DNA of 64,000 bases from Aggregatimonas sangjinii (lineage in GTDB: Bacteria > Bacteroidota > Bacteroidia > Flavobacteriales > Flavobacteriaceae). Below are positions 18,390-26,686 of the stretch, in pieces (within the stretch, counting starts at the first letter, position 1; every line of letters starts with the position of its first letter). The stretch covers positions 1,933,001 through 1,997,000 of the forward strand of contig NZ_CP040710.1 of NCBI RefSeq assembly GCF_005943945.1, in the 5' to 3' direction. The notes beneath the pieces were generated by a model, which was given only the letters and a program-made list of their open reading frames with translations, made no database searches and had not been told where the DNA came from. A program made the position numbers and the translations under genes.

Positions 18390-18770
18390 ATGCGTATGAA
18401 AATAGTTTGGAAAATCCTTTCCTACCTCTTGGCGGCATTCTTTATATACGCTGGCGTGCAGCACTTTATAAAGCCCGTATTCTATGAGCCATTTGTCCCC
18501 TATTTTCTGCCTTACAAATCCTTATTTGTCTATGCTTCTGGGGTTTTGGAAGTCTTATTCGGTGTTTTGGTATTCGTGCCGAGGTTTGCAAGAGTGGGTG
18601 CGACAGGTATATTACTATTATTGATTGCCTTTCTTCCGGTACATATCATGGACGTATTTGCGGAAACTCCGGCTATCGGAACGAAAACCGCGGCCTATAT
18701 TCGACTTGCCGTTCAGTTTCTATTTATCGCATGGGCCTTAGGGGTACGAAAAAGTATCACAACCAAATAA
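18390..18770 (+). CDS. DoxX-family membrane protein
   Basis: A 126-residue protein with four predicted membrane helices: IVWKILSYLLAAFFIYAGVQ, SLFVYASGVLEVLFGVLVF, VGATGILLLLIAFLPVHI and AVQFLFIAWALGV. The AGVQHFIKP motif after the first helix and the overall size match the DoxX/DoxD-like family. Cellular role is not established; relatives are implicated in redox or envelope homeostasis. It is monocistronic and convergent with lpxD (4 bases between stops). Confidence 0.8.
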   Translation: MRMKIVWKILSYLLAAFFIYAGVQHFIKPVFYEPFVPYFLPYKSLFVYASGVLEVLFGVLVFVPRFARVGATGILLLLIAFLPVHIMDVFAETPAIGTKTAAYIRLAVQFLFIAWALGVRKSITTK

Positions 18771-18774
18771 ACAC

Positions 18775-19770
18775 TTATGATCGGCCCAGCTTACGTAAAG
18801 CGACCCATTGTTTCAGTTTTTCCCTCGAATCCGTTGCTGGGTAGCCAAGTACCGTCTTACCGGCAGGCACATCTGCCAATACTCCCGAACCGGCACCAAC
18901 GACCGCCCCGGAATGTATGGTCGTATGGTCTTTGATGGAAGCGCTGCCCCCGATCATTACACCGTCGCCCAAGGTAACGGAGCCTGCCAACCCGCTGCTA
19001 CCTGCCATAATACAGCACTTGCCCAAAACACAATTGTGCGCAATTTGAACCAGGTTGTCTATTTTGCAACCATCGCCAAGGATCGTTGAACTGAACTTAC
19101 CTCGATCTACGCAGGAATTGGCCCCGATTTCGACACCATTTCCTATGACCACATTACCGATATGGGGAATCTTGACCAACCCCTTACCGTCCTCGCTCGG
19201 CCGATAGCCGAAGCCATCGGCACCGATACTTACGTTGTTGTGAAAAATACAGTGGCTTCCGATAACCGAGCGTTCCCGGATTACCGTCCCAGACCAAACA
19301 ATGGTTTGATCTCCGATAGTGGTTTCATCGAAGATACTTACATTCGGGTACAACACGACACCTTTACCAAGAACCACATCTTCCCCGACGTAACATCCCG
19401 CACCAATTTTGACTCCCTCCCCTATTTTTACCGAACTAGCAATAGTGGCGGTAGGATGAATGGCTTCACTACCTAAGTGCGGGGCTTGCGGTGCAAAGAC
19501 CTCCAGCAATTTTGCCATGGCCAAATCGGCATTCTTGACTCGGACCAAAGCCCTATTAGCGTCAGGTTCAATTGCGATATTCTCATTTACTATCGCAGCA
19601 CCCGCATTAGAGTCGGCCCACATAGCTGCATATTTACGATTCCCGATGAATGTTATTTGGGCTGCACTGGCTTTGGCAATTTGTTCGAGGCCAGTGAATT
19701 TTTGGGCTGATTCACCAACAACGATTCCGTTTACGAGCGAACCGATTTCTTCGATAGTATATGATTTCAT
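18775..19770 (-). CDS. lpxD: UDP-3-O-(3-hydroxyacyl)glucosamine N-acyltransferase
   Basis: LpxD transfers the second 3-hydroxyacyl chain from ACP to UDP-3-O-acylglucosamine in lipid A biosynthesis. The 331-residue protein has the N-terminal uridine-binding domain (about 1-100, ITFIGNRKYAAMW) and a long left-handed beta-helix of hexapeptide repeats (IGEGVKIGAGCYVGEDVVLGKG onward). It contains the catalytic HNNVSIGADGFGY segment and an IAHNCVLGKCCIMAGSSG stretch, then a C-terminal helix. Length matches the family. It is preceded by a terminator-like hairpin, so it is probably transcribed from its own promoter within the cold-shock/lpxD gap. Confidence 0.95.
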   Translation of the reverse strand: MKSYTIEEIGSLVNGIVVGESAQKFTGLEQIAKASAAQITFIGNRKYAAMWADSNAGAAIVNENIAIEPDANRALVRVKNADLAMAKLLEVFAPQAPHLGSEAIHPTATIASSVKIGEGVKIGAGCYVGEDVVLGKGVVLYPNVSIFDETTIGDQTIVWSGTVIRERSVIGSHCIFHNNVSIGADGFGYRPSEDGKGLVKIPHIGNVVIGNGVEIGANSCVDRGKFSSTILGDGCKIDNLVQIAHNCVLGKCCIMAGSSGLAGSVTLGDGVMIGGSASIKDHTTIHSGAVVGAGSGVLADVPAGKTVLGYPATDSREKLKQWVALRKLGRS

Positions 19771-19784
19771 TGTTTTTCGGGTAT

Positions 19785-19813
19785 AAAAAAAGCGCCAACA
19801 AATGTTAACGCTT
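19785..19813 (-). terminator. Rho-independent terminator after the cold-shock-domain gene
   Basis: Read on the minus strand, AAGCGTTAACA and TGTTGGCGCTT form an 11-bp stem with two G-U pairs, followed by a run of seven T. It lies between the cold-shock-domain gene and lpxD. Confidence 0.75.
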
Positions 19814-19856
19814 AAATATAATATTAAAATCTTTTGACAGGAACCATCTACGGGTT

Positions 19857-20312
19857 CTATATTTTTTTGACACGAACAGCGTTCATACCACGTGCTCCTT
19901 TTTCCAGCTCGAACTGCACCGTATTATTCTCCTCGATCTCATCGATAAGACCACTTACATGACAGAAATACTTTTCGTTATTTTCGCTATCGATTATAAA
20001 TCCGAAGCCTTTGGAATGATCAAAAAACGAAACCTTTCCATTTCTGATCGGGTTGAATTTATCCTCATCGGATTCTTCCTTCTTGGGTATACCCAAAACG
20101 ATATCCTCAGCATCAATTTTGACCTTTAACGATGGGTCCGGCGGGGTATCGACTAGGTTTCCATTAAAATCGACATATGCCAATGGAATTCCTCCTCCTT
20201 TTTCTTTCGCTTCAGCTCTACGGGCTTCTTTGCGTTTTGCTTTTTCCTCTCGTTTTTTACGGCGCTGTTTTTCTTTTTCAGTCTTATTGTACGTTTGCTG
20301 TGATTTAGCCAT
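19857..20312 (-). CDS. Cold-shock-domain protein with long basic N-terminal extension
   Basis: A 151-residue protein. Residues about 1-40 are almost entirely Lys, Arg, Glu and Ala (a charged helix). The C-terminal about 65 residues are a cold-shock OB-fold: NGKVSFFDHSKGFGFI corresponds to RNP1 and KYFCHVSG to RNP2. Such proteins bind single-stranded RNA or DNA and act as RNA chaperones. The extension roughly doubles the usual CspA length of about 70 residues and is common in Bacteroidetes relatives. A terminator follows it. Confidence 0.9.
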   Translation of the reverse strand: MAKSQQTYNKTEKEKQRRKKREEKAKRKEARRAEAKEKGGGIPLAYVDFNGNLVDTPPDPSLKVKIDAEDIVLGIPKKEESDEDKFNPIRNGKVSFFDHSKGFGFIIDSENNEKYFCHVSGLIDEIEENNTVQFELEKGARGMNAVRVKKI

Positions 20313-20532
20313 TCATAAGTTTTGATTAATACTAACTAAAAGTGTGCCAAAGGAAATTCTGATTCTAAACGAATGTTGTTGAAAAGAAAAGAAGATAAAC
20401 AATTGAATTACTAAGAGTTAGCGAGTGCTATCGGAATAATAAGATGTTGTTTTTCCCTTGAACCTTTACAAATATATGACATATGATCTAATTTTATGTG
20501 TCCTATCGGTTCAAATTCATGACAATACTTTC

Positions 20533-21672
20533 TCATTTTACACTCTCTTCGGACACTGTAAAGGTAAATGTCGCTTTACCTTGCGTGGCCGTCCAAAAAT
20601 TTTGGGAACCGTTCCAGTCGGGAGAAGCGTGTCTTGAGAAGTTTTCCAAATCGGTATTAATCGCTTCTGTTTTTGCTGAAGCTATCGGTTCCTTTGAAAT
20701 AACGATGGCCAAAGCGGTAAATGCTTTTTGAGACAGGTCGAACGACGGATTTCTCACGCCTTTGGCACTGATCATCATTCCCGGTGAATGCGTTTCTATC
20801 AAATCGGCGCTGAATAGACCACTCGAGTTGATGTCAACCGGGTTAACGGCTACCATCACCGGCTGCAATTCGGTGCTTGGTATCAAACCCATTAGATATA
20901 ATTCTAAATTGCCATAAACTATGGAGTTGCCACCGTTCGCAAATTTTCCAAAACCATTTTCACCATTCAGTTTACCTTGATAAGTGCCGTCGCCATTGTC
21001 GACCACTTCATCAAAACCTCCCAATTGACCAGCGGTACCGGCATAGCCCCAATGCCCGCCGAAGGTAGAAGGTAAAAAACCTTTATTCGCCCAAGTGTGG
21101 GCGATTTCGTGCAGAAAAGGTCCCGTTCTTATATATTCCGCACGCGGCATATAAATCATACTTTTCAGCTTTCCTGAGGAACCATAGTTTGCCGAAAGAT
21201 CGAAGAGCCCAGCCCCAAGGCCTTGAATTAGATTCTGTACCGAAGTGGACCTTCCATAGAACAAATCGCCAGGGTGGGTTTCCTCTACGGAAAGAATGAT
21301 TAGAAAGTCGAAATCATCCTTGAGGTATTGGTACACTTTAGTGGAAATCATATTCAGATTACCTTCTCCAGAAATGAATTTATTGTATTCAACTTCGGGG
21401 AGTACATAATTCACGAACATACGCTCGGCGTTCAATACCAGATTATTCTCGAATACTACATCTACAGCAGGTTCGGCCTCTGGTTCTTCCGGTGTCCCCG
21501 GGTTTTCGGGAATCTCCGGTTCCAAATCCGTTTCGGAATCGGCATCGATTTCCGTTTCGATGTCTTGCTTTGAATCATCCTTGCTACACCCAGTATTTAA
21601 CAGCGCAAAAGAAAATAAGAACAATACGGCAAATAGTTTCGAAAGGTAGTTTTGGGTTTTGATTTTCATCAT
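20533..21672 (-). CDS. Secreted lipoprotein with HExxH zinc-metallopeptidase signature
   Basis: A 379-residue lipoprotein (lipobox LNTGC) with a short linker rich in acidic residues and proline after the Cys. The central segment GPFLHEIAHTWANKG carries an HExxH zinc-binding motif, and FGGHWGYAGTAGQLGGFDE follows. I could not place it in a named peptidase family, so peptidase activity is inferred from the motif alone. Two adjacent Met codons open the frame, and either gives the same signal peptide. It lies downstream of a hairpin that separates it from the next lipoprotein gene. Confidence 0.65.
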   Translation of the reverse strand: MMKIKTQNYLSKLFAVLFLFSFALLNTGCSKDDSKQDIETEIDADSETDLEPEIPENPGTPEEPEAEPAVDVVFENNLVLNAERMFVNYVLPEVEYNKFISGEGNLNMISTKVYQYLKDDFDFLIILSVEETHPGDLFYGRSTSVQNLIQGLGAGLFDLSANYGSSGKLKSMIYMPRAEYIRTGPFLHEIAHTWANKGFLPSTFGGHWGYAGTAGQLGGFDEVVDNGDGTYQGKLNGENGFGKFANGGNSIVYGNLELYLMGLIPSTELQPVMVAVNPVDINSSGLFSADLIETHSPGMMISAKGVRNPSFDLSQKAFTALAIVISKEPIASAKTEAINTDLENFSRHASPDWNGSQNFWTATQGKATFTFTVSEESVK

Positions 21673-21776
21673 CTTGAGCTTAAAGTGCTTGTGCAGCTAC
21701 AACCCAAAAAAGATGATTAAATTTTATTCCATCGATAAAGAACTCATAGTTACGACATGCTGCACGATTGAATACA

Positions 21777-21810
21777 GAAAAGCGCCTGATATTTGATATC
21801 AGGCGCTTTA
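21777..21810 (-). terminator. Rho-independent terminator after the 265-aa lipoprotein gene
   Basis: A near-perfect inverted repeat AGCGCCTGATAT and ATATCAGGCGCT (21781-21792 and 21796-21807) with a 3-base loop, flanked by A/T runs. It is placed just past the stop at 21833 in the minus direction. Confidence 0.8.
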
Positions 21811-21832
21811 TACTTTTCGAACAATAGCTGTT

Positions 21833-22630
21833 TTAATCTTTTAACGTAATTTGTTCTGTTGTCCCGTCAGGATAATTTATCAAAGCAACATCATCACAAG
21901 CACCATCCCCAAAATCTACGGAAACCGCGAGGCCGTTCTTTGAAAGCAAGAGAAGCCCCTCACCTGTATACGCACAAGTATATTTCTTTTTTAAAAGATT
22001 TTCAACAACTGCGCTATATGTATTTCCATCGCTGGTTATTGTCCATTCGCCGTCAAGCGTTAGGCTCTGGTCTTCTAGACTATTAAAAACGAATCCGATG
22101 ATTTTTGTCCCTCTTTCACTTAATTCCTTACCATCCGACATCACTACCTGCATATCGCTTTCCACCGTAAAAACAAATCCTTCTTGTTCATCGTCATGGT
22201 CGAAAGTAAAGGTCTTGTTGCCCGAGATTTTGATTGTACCGATTGTAAAATCAGTATAGGTAACACTAATTTCAGTGGACTCTTCCGCAATGGAATAGTT
22301 TGCGGTAATAGTACCATTTATTAAATCGCTGCCATCAACAGTGCAGTCATTAAACGTGATGGTGGTTATAGTATTTGAAGTTTCGATTTGCTGACAATCA
22401 GTACTTTTAGCAGTCTTTTCGGTTTGATCGCTAGAGAAAATGTCTGTCAGTAGTCCATCGGTTAGACTGGACAACTCGTTGGCTTCCAAAATGGTCTCGA
22501 CTTCCGCTGATGTCAATTGGGCATCCTGATCGGCCAATTCCCCTAGGTCGTCGCTACATGCAATAATTAACAAACAAAGGGCAAGTGCCCATAATGCCGG
22601 TTTAAAAAAACCTTTGACTAAATCTTTCAT
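21833..22630 (-). CDS. Hypothetical lipoprotein (265 aa)
   Basis: The protein has a clear lipobox (LLIIAC, Cys about 25) and then an acidic region. A mostly beta-strand body follows (TITFNDCTVDGSDLINGTITANY, FTFDHDDEQEGFVFTVES), with a pair of cysteines near each end (CQQIET...DCTVDG and YTCAYTG...GACDDV). I recognise no named family. It follows the DUF2490 gene on the same strand by about 100 bases, with an inverted repeat in the gap, so it may be a separate unit. It is closed by a strong terminator. Confidence 0.65.
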   Translation of the reverse strand: MKDLVKGFFKPALWALALCLLIIACSDDLGELADQDAQLTSAEVETILEANELSSLTDGLLTDIFSSDQTEKTAKSTDCQQIETSNTITTITFNDCTVDGSDLINGTITANYSIAEESTEISVTYTDFTIGTIKISGNKTFTFDHDDEQEGFVFTVESDMQVVMSDGKELSERGTKIIGFVFNSLEDQSLTLDGEWTITSDGNTYSAVVENLLKKKYTCAYTGEGLLLLSKNGLAVSVDFGDGACDDVALINYPDGTTEQITLKD

Positions 22631-22642
22631 GATATTCTGATT

Positions 22643-22668
22643 TTTAATAGTTCAATAGCTATTAAAAC
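22643..22668. promoter_or_regulatory. Inverted repeat upstream of the 265-aa lipoprotein gene (possible operator)
   Basis: TTTTAATAG and CTATTAAAA form a perfect 9-bp inverted repeat with an 8-base spacer just upstream of the ATG at 22630. It could be an operator or a hairpin; there is no T run that would make it a good terminator. Confidence 0.35.
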
Positions 22669-22732
22669 GTGAGGATATCCGATTTAGTACGATTATTACG
22701 ATAGGGAAATGTTAAATTTTGTGTACTTAGTA

Positions 22733-23407
22733 TTACTTAATGGTGTATCCGTAGCTAAGTCCGATAATATGACGGGTCTCTCTACCGTCAGCTTCAAAAC
22801 CGCTTTGGTAACGGTAGTAGAAACCTATTTCACCTGCATTTTTCATGTCGTACTCCGAACCCAGTGTAATCCGATATTTATCGGTCTCTTCATCCCCTAC
22901 GTTCAATTTGCTCCAAACCTCAAAAGCGAGTTCAGGGTCTAATTTCCAGTTTTTGATTTTGTATTCCGCGGAACCCTTTAGTCTCAGAAACTGACGCGCG
23001 ACATCGTCTACCCCCAACTCATTCTTATTTTGATACCTGAGGCGATATCCGAGGTCGAAACTACCTACATCATGCTTGTATTTTAAATCGAATTGATACC
23101 TGAAATGGTTTTCATATCCCTGTATATTGCCTCGAGTGTCATTTTCAAAAAGATATCGAAGACCTACACCGAATTTCAATCCCTTCACGATTCGCCGATC
23201 GATTTGGAACTCGCCAAAATATTCATCTACCAACCCGAAATTATCTTTTAAACGCAATTGGGCTTCTAGGCCGAAATCCCAGTTTTTGCTAGGCTCATAA
23301 CCTAACTTCAGCTTATTCCACGAAAGAACATCACTACTTTGCGCAAAAGTCAAAGTTGAAAGCGATAATAGAAACAAAACTACTAGGTTTCGGGAGGAGC
23401 GATTCAT
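22733..23407 (-). CDS. DUF2490-type outer-membrane beta-barrel protein
   Basis: A 224-residue protein with a signal peptide (TLTFAQ) followed by WNKLKLGYEPSKNWDFGLEAQLRLKDN, repeated amphipathic strands (RYQFDLKYKHDVGSFDLGYRLRYQNK) and a final IIGLSYGYTIK strand. This matches the DUF2490 barrel family. It starts 5 bases after the DUF4956 stop and forms an operon with the VTC-domain and DUF4956 genes. Function unknown; the context suggests an envelope partner of a polyphosphate- or polyanion-related membrane complex. Confidence 0.75.
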   Translation of the reverse strand: MNRSSRNLVVLFLLSLSTLTFAQSSDVLSWNKLKLGYEPSKNWDFGLEAQLRLKDNFGLVDEYFGEFQIDRRIVKGLKFGVGLRYLFENDTRGNIQGYENHFRYQFDLKYKHDVGSFDLGYRLRYQNKNELGVDDVARQFLRLKGSAEYKIKNWKLDPELAFEVWSKLNVGDEETDKYRITLGSEYDMKNAGEIGFYYRYQSGFEADGRETRHIIGLSYGYTIK

Positions 23408-23412
23408 ATGAT

Positions 23413-24024
23413 TTATTTAGTTGGCTTGTCCTTATAATAATAAATGGTAAGTTGGGCGGTATCCTTTAAAAAGTCGACATTGCCGATTTTAATGCGGTTT
23501 ATTTCAATTCCTGTTCGCGCCTCCAGGTCGGCTTTCAATATTTTTTTATTCTCCGGTAGGATATTCTCGATTTTCTCATAGACGATTTGCTTGCTCACCT
23601 CGTTTTTTAAGGACCAGAACCGCTCTATAATGGTAACGGCCCCGACTACCAAAAGATTGCCTACAAGTATCTCAACATAGCTCATTTTCTTGTTCGCTAA
23701 TGAGTTGATTACGGATACTCCGATAACGACGAAGAGATAGGTCATCTCTTTAATTTCAATGGGATCCGTTCTATAGCGGATAATACCAAAAATGGCGAAT
23801 AGACCCAAGGCCATACCCATATCCAATTCAAACTTTTTAAGCGTAAAGCAGATGAAAAATATGATGATGCTGATAAGGTAATAGGTAAATACGTAATCTC
23901 GTTTGTGGGTAGAGGGATAGTATAAAAAACGAATGATAATGGTCAAAAAAAACATATTGAGGAAAAAGCGGAAAAGCATCTTCCATAAATCATCATCGAA
24001 CCATGGTATGTCCAAAAATTCCAT
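23413..24024 (-). CDS. DUF4956 membrane protein
   Basis: A 203-residue protein with about four membrane helices in the first 125 residues (FFLNMFFLTIIIRFLYY, YYLISIIIFFICF, MALGLFAIFGIIRYRTDPI, TYLFVVIGVSVINSLA), then a cytoplasmic alpha/beta tail. The GIIRYRTDPIEIKEMTYLF motif is characteristic of DUF4956, a family habitually encoded next to VTC-domain proteins, as here. The start ATG overlaps the VTC gene stop by one base, indicating translational coupling. Molecular function is not established. Confidence 0.8.
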   Translation of the reverse strand: MEFLDIPWFDDDLWKMLFRFFLNMFFLTIIIRFLYYPSTHKRDYVFTYYLISIIIFFICFTLKKFELDMGMALGLFAIFGIIRYRTDPIEIKEMTYLFVVIGVSVINSLANKKMSYVEILVGNLLVVGAVTIIERFWSLKNEVSKQIVYEKIENILPENKKILKADLEARTGIEINRIKIGNVDFLKDTAQLTIYYYKDKPTK

Positions 24025-24752
24025 TAGGCAGTTATTTTTTTGATTTTATTCAATTTCTCTTTAAAACGGTTTTTTTTGATACCATCGTATAAACTTGCCA
24101 TACCAATACAGTATTTGCTTATGCGATAAGGCTTTATCTTTTTCTCCTTTAGGATTGTGAATAGCGGACTACTTCGATTCAGTTCGGCTTGCTTTATTTC
24201 AGCGATTACCAAATTCCCCATCTTTACGCTACTTCCATTCTGTTGAAAGGTTAGGTTCGTATCAAAGGTAATACGCTCATTTCGGCCGACCAAAGTAACT
24301 CGTTGAAAGTTGTTCCTAATGGTAGGAACAATGTTTAAACCCGTACTCAGCTGAGTAGACAAGAAGGATTCAGCCTTTTCAGATAAGGTATCCCGAAACT
24401 CAGGAATCTTAGCGCGTATCTTGTTCATACGCCCTTTGTTGCTCTTATGTTTCACCTCAAGAAATACCAGGTCAGTATCATCGTAGCGGCGTATTCTTAT
24501 TTTAGTACGGAACAATTTTCCGTTGTGGTGGTCGGTATAAAACTTAAGATTATGGGTGTCGAAATATTGATTGCTGTAGCCCATTTGTCGCGAACCACCA
24601 ATTTGCAATACACTGTAGTCGTCATTCGCCCTCCCAAGGATGTCTTCCAATTCATTCATATGAAAGATAAATTTCGTATCGACCCTATCCATAAGGGAAA
24701 CGGCGTTGATTTCCTTCAAATCAACACTATCGAATGAATTAAGTATCTGCAA
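24024..24752 (-). CDS. VTC-domain (polyphosphate polymerase-like) protein
   Basis: A 242-residue protein of the triphosphate-tunnel fold, related to the catalytic domain of yeast VTC4. Basic and acidic tunnel strands are visible: LMDRVDTKFIFH (beta 1), YFDTHNLKFYTDHHNGKLFRTKIRIRRYDD, FLEVKHKSNKGRMNKIRA, RITFDTNLTF and LVIAEIKQ. In yeast the fold makes polyphosphate from ATP; bacterial substrates are unproven. It is the first gene of a three-gene operon with DUF4956 and DUF2490. An exact -7 promoter element lies about 45 bases upstream. Confidence 0.82.
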   Translation of the reverse strand: MQILNSFDSVDLKEINAVSLMDRVDTKFIFHMNELEDILGRANDDYSVLQIGGSRQMGYSNQYFDTHNLKFYTDHHNGKLFRTKIRIRRYDDTDLVFLEVKHKSNKGRMNKIRAKIPEFRDTLSEKAESFLSTQLSTGLNIVPTIRNNFQRVTLVGRNERITFDTNLTFQQNGSSVKMGNLVIAEIKQAELNRSSPLFTILKEKKIKPYRISKYCIGMASLYDGIKKNRFKEKLNKIKKITA

Positions 24753-24796
24753 TGAATTGGGTAGGCTCAGAATTGGAAATTAACGATATCAACCTA

Positions 24797-24804
24797 CAAA
24801 TGTA
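24797..24804 (-). promoter_or_regulatory. -7 promoter element for the VTC-DUF4956-DUF2490 operon
   Basis: On the minus strand the sequence is TACATTTG, an exact TAnnTTTG match, 44 bases before the ATG at 24752. A clear -33 element was not found. Confidence 0.5.
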
Positions 24805-24918
24805 GCAAACAATTTTGTTTATGATTGCTTCTATAGCGTCGTCGTTTAACTGTAATGCGACAAAATGTGACGCTAAATTACAAGTTTTGGGTTCAAAGGG
24901 TTTCTATGAGCTGCTTTA

Positions 24919-24934
24919 AAATCGTATACGATTT
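24919..24934. promoter_or_regulatory. Palindromic GntR-type operator
   Basis: AAATCGTATACGATTT is a perfect 16-bp palindrome ending 14 bases before the GntR start. The GT-N(2)-AC core fits known FadR-subfamily operators of the ATnGTATACnAT type. A near -7 element (TATCTTTA, 24937-24944) follows at once, so binding would block transcription: probable autoregulation. I found no second copy in the window. Confidence 0.65.
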
Positions 24935-24948
24935 GCTATCTTTATCGT

Positions 24949-25581
24949 ATGAATAACAAGGCTAATCTAAGGGATACCGTACGCGAATATTTACTACAGC
25001 AAATGCGAAAGGGGCATTTGAACGCGGGCGATTCTATAAATCTCGCTGCGTTGTCGCGCGAATTGAACGTTAGTGTCACCCCTATACGTGAGGCATTGAC
25101 CCAATTACAACAATCACAGGTAATCGAGGCCATTCCGAATCGTGGTTTTTTTATTAAAGAGCTCAGCAACGATGAAGCGAAAAACCTTTATGAAATCGTA
25201 GCCCAACTAGAAGTCTTGGCCTTGGAACAGTCTCATTTCGATGAAGGCACTATCACTTATTTGCGCACACAGCAAAAATTAATACAACAGGCGGATGATC
25301 CGTTGGAGCGTATTAACGCTTACATGGATTTTCATACGCTTTTGACTAAAAACTATGGCAATTCAGTGGCCCAGCAGATACTTGGCGACTTGAGAACACG
25401 GGTTTTCCTGTATGAAAAAACTTTTATGGCCGACGATTCTTTTTACTACAACTCCGATAACCAGCACGAAGCCATTATTTCGGCTATCGAAGAAGACAAC
25501 TTACCTTCGGCGGCACTTGTGCTGCGAATGAACTGGCTATTAATACAGGATTATATCGAAAAACAATTGATCCTATTGTAG
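24949..25581 (+). CDS. GntR-family (FCD/FadR-type) transcriptional regulator
   Basis: A 210-residue regulator. The N-terminal winged helix-turn-helix (about 10-75) shows LNAGDSINLAALSRELNVSV followed by TPIREALTQLQQ, the GntR recognition signature. The C-terminal all-helical FCD-type domain keeps candidate metal/effector ligands in MDFHTLL and NQHEAIISAI. Effector unknown. It converges on the amidohydrolase and molybdenum-hydroxylase operon (1 base between stops), which is a plausible but unproven target. The perfect palindrome upstream suggests autoregulation. Confidence 0.88.
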   Translation: MNNKANLRDTVREYLLQQMRKGHLNAGDSINLAALSRELNVSVTPIREALTQLQQSQVIEAIPNRGFFIKELSNDEAKNLYEIVAQLEVLALEQSHFDEGTITYLRTQQKLIQQADDPLERINAYMDFHTLLTKNYGNSVAQQILGDLRTRVFLYEKTFMADDSFYYNSDNQHEAIISAIEEDNLPSAALVLRMNWLLIQDYIEKQLILL

Positions 25582-25582
25582 G

Positions 25583-26686
25583 TCAATCGGCCGGAAAGAG
25601 GCTTCTATCCAAATCGGGAATTAAATCCAAGGCATTTTTATAGTAAACCTTTTTCAAGACGTCATCCGGCAAATCTAGCCCGTACATCGCCCAAAAGGCA
25701 TGGTATTTCTTGTAATAGGGAAAGTACTCGTCATCCGACTCCAGCACCCTGAAATAGGTGGGGAATTCTTCGGGTTTCCAACTGTCCTTCCCAAAAAGAA
25801 TTCGGTCTTGGTATTTAACGAAAAAGGCATGGGCATTCTTTGGTTGCCTGCCAAGCTCGGCGATAACGGCGCCGATACCTACGTACATATTCGGTATTTC
25901 TTCCATCAACTCCCCTAGTCTCGTGAGATTATTTGCATACCAACCCATATGGGCATTTATAAATTTAGTCTCCGGATGGTTTTTGAACATACGGTGCTGC
26001 TCATCGATAATCTGCTGCCAGGGCGCCGGGTCTGTGGCGGAACGCTTTCTACGGTTATGGGTCTTCAATTCAAGCCATCTCTCATTTTCACTATTCATTG
26101 GGTCCCAAAACGATTTCGGGTCGGCAGCATGAATCAGCACTGGAATGCCTAAGGCACCACATTTCGCCCAAATGGGATCTATGCGAGGATCATCTATTGC
26201 CAATCGCTTGCCATCCGTATCCTTATATCGAAGTCCAAGACTTTTGTACACTTTCAAACCCTTGGCCCCGTTTTTTACATCTTCTTCCAATTGTGCGACC
26301 GCTTTTTGGGCCCAATCTGATTCACCTACACCCTCAAAGTCTACGTTGGCGAAAACCACGAAACGGTTTGGGTAGTTTTCCGTAATGCTCTTTTGCATCT
26401 CTTGTATCCGCTTTCCGGAACCTCCGCTAAGATTGACCATAATAGCTTCATTTATGTCATCCATATCCTGAATCATTTCATTCAGTGCCGTCGGGGACAT
26501 GTCCCGTTGGTGGCTATGCACATCGATAAATGGAAATTTTGCCTTGGGCACTTCCGCTCCCTCGACGACCAATGTTGATTTCGGATTGTATTCCTCAAAG
26601 CTCATCTCTTGAGCTTTGGCGGTCAATACAATGGAGAAAATAAAAATTAGCAATAAATTGATTTTCATTATTTTAAATTTATTCAT
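25583..26686 (-). CDS. Secreted amidohydrolase-2-type TIM-barrel protein
   Basis: A 367-residue exported protein (signal peptide ending TAKAQ) of the amidohydrolase family 2 type. FPFIDVHSHQRD carries the beta-1 HxH-like motif, followed by GAKGLKVYKSLGL, PVLIHAADP (His on strand 5), FINAHMGWYANN (His on strand 6) and ILFGKDSW (Asp on strand 8). The start overlaps the nucleotidyltransferase stop as ATGA, so it is translationally coupled as the last gene of the molybdenum-hydroxylase operon; a second in-frame ATG lies 18 bases in. The substrate is unknown. The context suggests it acts on the same compound class as the oxidoreductase. Confidence 0.78.
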   Translation of the reverse strand: MNKFKIMKINLLLIFIFSIVLTAKAQEMSFEEYNPKSTLVVEGAEVPKAKFPFIDVHSHQRDMSPTALNEMIQDMDDINEAIMVNLSGGSGKRIQEMQKSITENYPNRFVVFANVDFEGVGESDWAQKAVAQLEEDVKNGAKGLKVYKSLGLRYKDTDGKRLAIDDPRIDPIWAKCGALGIPVLIHAADPKSFWDPMNSENERWLELKTHNRRKRSATDPAPWQQIIDEQHRMFKNHPETKFINAHMGWYANNLTRLGELMEEIPNMYVGIGAVIAELGRQPKNAHAFFVKYQDRILFGKDSWKPEEFPTYFRVLESDDEYFPYYKKYHAFWAMYGLDLPDDVLKKVYYKNALDLIPDLDRSLFPAD

